A stretch of DNA of 64,000 bases from assembly GCA_900114805.1 (NCBI GenBank), contig FOZN01000002.1, positions 434,001 to 498,000 on the forward strand, given 5' to 3'. Positions within the stretch are counted from its first letter, which is position 1. The number at the start of each line of letters is the position of its first letter. The notes under the pieces are model-generated. The model was given only the letters and a program-made list of their open reading frames with translations. It searched no databases and had not been told where the DNA came from. The translations under genes were made by a program, and so were the position numbers. Origin of the DNA: Agrococcus baldri. GTDB taxonomy: Bacteria; Actinomycetota; Actinomycetes; Actinomycetales; Microbacteriaceae. This document shows positions 60,832 to 64,000 of the stretch, one piece after another.

Positions 60832-61638
60832 TCAGGCAGCGGCGACGAGCGCGTCGACCAGGCCGGCGGCGCTCGGGTGCTTCGCGATGGCCGCCACCTG
60901 CAGACCGCTGCGACCGCAGTCCTCGGCGGTCTGCTCGCCGATCGCGATGATCCGCGTGGCGGGCGCGAGGCCCAGCCGCGCGACCTGCTTCGCGACCGAT
61001 CCCGAGGTCACGAGCACCGCGTCGATCGGCGTCTCGGCGGGCTCGACCGCCGTCAGCACGCCCTCCGAGCCGTCCTGCCCGGCCGCCTGCATCTCCTCCT
61101 GCTGCCGCAGCGCATCCGCATCGATGACGGGCATGGCGCCCGTCTCGATCGCCTCGACGAGCTGGTCGGCAGAGTCGAACACCGGGCTCGTGCGGTAGGC
61201 GACGACCTCGCTCAGCTGCATGCCGTGCTGGCGCAGGCCGTCGGCGATCGTGGGCTTCGCGTCGAGCGCGTGCGGCCACAGCACTCGCCCCTCGCGGATG
61301 GGCCACTCGTCCACCAGGCCCGCTGCCGACTGCTTCGTGGGGATGAAGGCCACCGGCACGCCGCGCTCGCGCAGGGCGGCCGCAGTGACGTTGCCGACCG
61401 CGGCGACCGACACCGACGCCGGCACCCGCGGCAGCACCCGCACGGTCGACTGGCTGGTGACGACGAGCCAGTCGAAGCGGCCGTCGGCGAGGTGGCCGAA
61501 CATGGCCTGCAGCTGCTGCTGGTCCTCGGCCGGCTCGATCTGCACCAGCGGCAGGATGAGCGGCTCGAAGCCGGCCTCGGTGACGCGCCGGGCGACGTCG
61601 TCGCCCCAGCTGCCGCCGCGAGGGATCAGGACGCGCAT
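60832..61638 (-). CDS. hemD: Uroporphyrinogen-III synthase
   Basis: 268 residues from ATG 61638, supported by GGAGGAG five bases upstream. The bilobed HemD fold is seen in VLIPRGGSWGDDVARRVTEAGFEPLILPLVQIEPA, WLVVTSQSTVRVL, AAVGNVTAAALRERG and AVLVTSGSVAKQV. It cyclises hydroxymethylbilane to uroporphyrinogen III. Sequence similarity in this family is low, so the call leans on gene order after hemC. It follows hemC by 164 bases. Confidence 0.88.
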   Translation of the reverse strand: MRVLIPRGGSWGDDVARRVTEAGFEPLILPLVQIEPAEDQQQLQAMFGHLADGRFDWLVVTSQSTVRVLPRVPASVSVAAVGNVTAAALRERGVPVAFIPTKQSAAGLVDEWPIREGRVLWPHALDAKPTIADGLRQHGMQLSEVVAYRTSPVFDSADQLVEAIETGAMPVIDADALRQQEEMQAAGQDGSEGVLTAVEPAETPIDAVLVTSGSVAKQVARLGLAPATRIIAIGEQTAEDCGRSGLQVAAIAKHPSAAGLVDALVAAA

Positions 61639-61802
61639 GGGTCTCCTCCGTCGGATCGCGTGGCAAGCATCCAATCACCGGAGAGGACCGCGACGGCGCA
61701 CCGTTCGCGCGTGGCGGACGACGCACCGGAGGATCTCCGCCGCCGGGCGCAGCCGTGTCGAGAGCCCCTCTGGCTGAGCGCAGCAGCGATGCCGGGCGCC
61801 CC

Positions 61803-62759
61803 TCAGCCCGCCGGGCGCTCGTGGATCAGCTCGGCGGCGCCCGCCTCCATCAGCTCGTCGACCGCGCGCCCGGCGACGTCGCGCGCCGCCTCGGCGTACT
61901 CGGCAGCCGTGCGCTCGTCGAGCGTGTAGGCGTGGGATGCGGTGAGCCGCTTCGTGCCGTCGGTCGCGTAGGCGCTCGCCGTCAGGAAGAGCATCCCGTC
62001 GGCGACCTCCGCGTGTGCGCCCAGCGGCGCCGCGCAGCCGGCCTCGAGTCCCGCCAGCACGTGCCGCTCAGCCTCGACCGCCGCGCGGGTGGCGGCGTGG
62101 TCGGTCTTCGCGACCGCCTTGCGGGATGCCGCGTCGCCGGCGCGCACCTCGACCGCGAGCGCGCCCTGGCCGGGCGCGGTCGGGAAGTCGATGAGCTCGA
62201 GCGTGTCGGTCGCCTTGCCGTCGAGGCCCAGTCGCTTGAGGCCGGCGAGGGCGAGCACGACCGCGTCGAGGTCGGCGCCCTCTCCGGTCTCGGCGTCGCC
62301 GAGCGCGCGGGCGATGCGTGTCGGCACGTTGCCGCGCAGGTCGACCACCTCGAGGTCGGGGCGGGCCGCGCGCAGCTGCGCCATGCGGCGCGGCGAGCCG
62401 GTGCCGACCTTCGCACCCTCCGGCAGCTGCGCGAAGGTCAGCCCGTCGCGGGCGACCAGCGCGTCGCGCGGGTCCTCGCGCTTTGCGATCGCGGCGAGCT
62501 CGATGCCCTCGGCCGCGCCCGTCGGCAGATCCTTCAGCGAGTGGACGGCCACGTCGACGGTGCCGTCGAGCAGCGCGTCGCGCAGCGCGGAGACGAACAC
62601 GCCGGTGCCGCCGATCTGCTGCAGCGAGGAGCGGTCGGTGTCACCCTGCGTGGTGATCGGCACCAGCTCGACCTCGCCCGCGAAGCGCTTCGCGAGCGCC
62701 CCGCACTGCGCCATCGCGAGCTCGGAGCCGCGGGTGCCGACCTTCAGCACGCCGCTCAC
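61803..62759 (-). CDS. hemC: Hydroxymethylbilane synthase
   Basis: 318 residues from GTG 62759. VGTRGSELAMAQ, AVHSLKDLPT (catalytic Asp/Lys area), GTGSPRRMAQL and Cys242 in EAGCAAPLGAH, the dipyrromethane cofactor attachment site, are all present. It polymerises four porphobilinogens. The GTG overlaps the hemH stop by four bases (GTGA), which fixes the start. Confidence 0.96.
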   Translation of the reverse strand: MSGVLKVGTRGSELAMAQCGALAKRFAGEVELVPITTQGDTDRSSLQQIGGTGVFVSALRDALLDGTVDVAVHSLKDLPTGAAEGIELAAIAKREDPRDALVARDGLTFAQLPEGAKVGTGSPRRMAQLRAARPDLEVVDLRGNVPTRIARALGDAETGEGADLDAVVLALAGLKRLGLDGKATDTLELIDFPTAPGQGALAVEVRAGDAASRKAVAKTDHAATRAAVEAERHVLAGLEAGCAAPLGAHAEVADGMLFLTASAYATDGTKRLTASHAYTLDERTAAEYAEAARDVAGRAVDELMEAGAAELIHERPAG

Positions 62760-64000
62760 GGCTGCAGCCCGGCGATCGCGGGGCGGAAGCCCAGGCGCGG
62801 GTTCTCGCAGCAGCCCGGCCGGCACACGTCGTACCAGGCGGGGATCGACGTGACCGCCTTCCGCTCGGCGACCGGCCTGCCCTCGAGCCGCTCCTGCACG
62901 AGGTCGACGAGCGCGCTCACGTACTGGGGGTCGACGCCCGGCGTGGGCGCGCGTCGCACCCACAGCCCCGCCTCGGTGGCCGTCTCGATGGCCTCCTCGT
63001 CGAGATCCCACATGACCTCCATGTGGTCGCTCACGAAGCCGAGCGGCACGATCACCACGGCCGCGCGGCCCTGCAGCGCACCGATGGCGTCGTTGATGTC
63101 GGGCTCGAGCCACGGCTGCGAGGCGGGCCCGGAGCGCGACTGGTAGACGAGCTGCCAGGCGACGTCGGGCGCAGCCTCGGCCATCACGTGCTCCGCGGCG
63201 GCGAGGTGCTGGCCCTCGTAGCCGCCGCCCGGCCCCCACTGGTGCAGGTCGGGCGCTCCCGAGCGCTCTGCGTCGGCTGTGGGGATGGAGTGGGTGGCGA
63301 AGAGCACCTCGATGTCGCCATCGGCGAAGCCGGCCGCCCGTGCCTCGTCGACGGATGCGCGCACGCCGTCGACGAAGGGAGCCAGGAACCCGGGGTGGTT
63401 GAAGAACTGCCGCACCTTGTCGATCTGCAGCGTCGCCTGCAGGCCGGTGGCCTCCAGCGCGTCGGCCCAGTCCTCGCGGTACTGCCGGCAGGAGGAGTAG
63501 GAGGAGTAGGCGGAGGTGGGGATGGCGAGCAGCTTGGCCGCGCCCGCGTCGGCCGCCTGCTGCAGCGCCTCGTCGAGGTAGGGCGCCCAGTTGCGGTTGC
63601 CCCAGTAGACCGGCAGCTCGACGCCCGCCGCGGCGAGCGCGCCCTCGAGCGCGGCCTTCAGGTCGCGGTTCTGCTGGTTGATGGGGCTGACCCCGCCGAA
63701 GTGGCGGTAGTGGGTGGAGACCTCCTCCAGCCGCTCGTCGGGGATGCCGCGGCCGCGCGTGACGTTGCGCAGGAAGGGGATGACGTCGTCCTGCCCCTCC
63801 GGCCCGCCGAAGCCCGACAGCAGGATGCCGTCGTAGGCGACCGGCTCCTCGACGTGCTCGGGGCCGGCCTGCGCGGCGGGCGTCGCGCTCGGCACGGCCG
63901 CGCCGGGCTCGACGTGCACGCCGGTCGCGGCGGGCGCCTTCGTCTCGCGCCGCGCCTGCTGCTGCGCCTGCTGCTGCTCGGTCTGCGCCTGCACGCCGCC
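62756..64000 (-). CDS. hemH: Coproporphyrin III ferrochelatase, possibly truncated at the edge
   Basis: Runs off the right edge: the frame is open to 64000, with a GTG at 63994 as one possible start. The core begins at YDGILLSGFGGPEG; the ferrochelatase His is in LFATHSIPT and the Glu region around QSRSGPASQPWLEPD. The C-terminal CRPGCCEN with a further upstream Cys (SSCRQY) fits the [2Fe-2S] cluster of actinobacterial enzymes, which insert iron into coproporphyrin III. An unusual Gln/Ala-rich extension of about 50 residues precedes the core. GTGA overlap with hemC. Confidence 0.93.
   Translation of the reverse strand, partial: GGVQAQTEQQQAQQQARRETKAPAATGVHVEPGAAVPSATPAAQAGPEHVEEPVAYDGILLSGFGGPEGQDDVIPFLRNVTRGRGIPDERLEEVSTHYRHFGGVSPINQQNRDLKAALEGALAAAGVELPVYWGNRNWAPYLDEALQQAADAGAAKLLAIPTSAYSSYSSCRQYREDWADALEATGLQATLQIDKVRQFFNHPGFLAPFVDGVRASVDEARAAGFADGDIEVLFATHSIPTADAERSGAPDLHQWGPGGGYEGQHLAAAEHVMAEAAPDVAWQLVYQSRSGPASQPWLEPDINDAIGALQGRAAVVIVPLGFVSDHMEVMWDLDEEAIETATEAGLWVRRAPTPGVDPQYVSALVDLVQERLEGRPVAERKAVTSIPAWYDVCRPGCCENPRLGFRPAIAGLQP

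Overview
The window is GC-rich actinobacterial DNA, most likely from Microbacteriaceae (Agrococcus-, Leifsonia- or Microbacterium-like). The evidence is very high third-position GC, the recurring word GGATGCG/CGCATCC, a NucS mismatch-repair nuclease, a HAIR operator for HspR, a class Ib nrdHIEF locus with NrdR boxes, a C50-type carotenoid operon with split cyclase genes, a DUF3618/Holin-X membrane cluster, mycothiol-type isomerase family members and a ferrochelatase with an iron-sulfur Cys cluster. I saw no rRNA, tRNA, insertion sequence, prophage or CRISPR array.

Layout. 1-1255: end of a phenylacetate catabolism operon (paaE, paaG-like). 1296-12831: ordinary chromosomal genes (DUF805, uridine kinase, amino-acid oxidase, HspR-box ClpC-type unfoldase, DctA-type symporter, LLM oxidoreductase, PfpI protein) ending in a RES-Xre toxin-antitoxin pair. 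12832-17241: nrdHIEF with tandem NrdR boxes and a strong terminator. 17262-25114: cupin, glutaminase-STAS, DUF998, DUF5302, MBL hydrolase, RmuC, Nudix, EamA and MarR genes. 25152-34814: a ten-gene, fully overlapping operon idi-crtE-crtB-crtI-crtYe-crtYf-crtEb-SDR-pyrimidine-dimer glycosylase-tspO, bracketed by two paralogous MarR regulators. 34835-43868: glycosyltransferase, Pif1-like helicase, class II amidotransferase, APH kinase, VapBC, a small membrane operon and an M13 peptidase. 43991-52989: MATE, SDR/SnoaL/TetR, ABC transporter, MFS-NucS and a tandem-repeat protein. 53064-64000: haem genes hemH-hemC-hemD and hemB-hemL, read right to left and separated by about 5.4 kb of unrelated genes (ABC-F, DUF305, serine hydrolase, methyltransferase, YbaK).

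How it fits together. The carotenoid operon couples pigment synthesis (IPP isomerase through lycopene elongation and cyclisation to a C50 carotenoid) to a UV-dimer repair enzyme and a TspO-like porphyrin/light-stress protein, so it reads as a photoprotection unit. The haem genes feed a coproporphyrin-type pathway. Redox and DNA-precursor supply (nrd), protein quality control (HAIR-clpC) and mismatch repair (NucS) complete a mostly housekeeping window.

The most notable non-coding signals are: (i) a recurrent leaderless promoter form, TANNNT followed by six bases and then the start codon, at about fifteen genes; (ii) a DUF305 gene bracketed by 58-bp direct repeats derived from the 3' end of the neighbouring ABC-F gene; (iii) a promoter, leader peptide and hairpin ahead of that ABC-F gene; (iv) a 17-bp perfect inverted repeat between the M13 and MATE genes. 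All functional statements rest on reading the sequence and on remembered family features; no database search was run.
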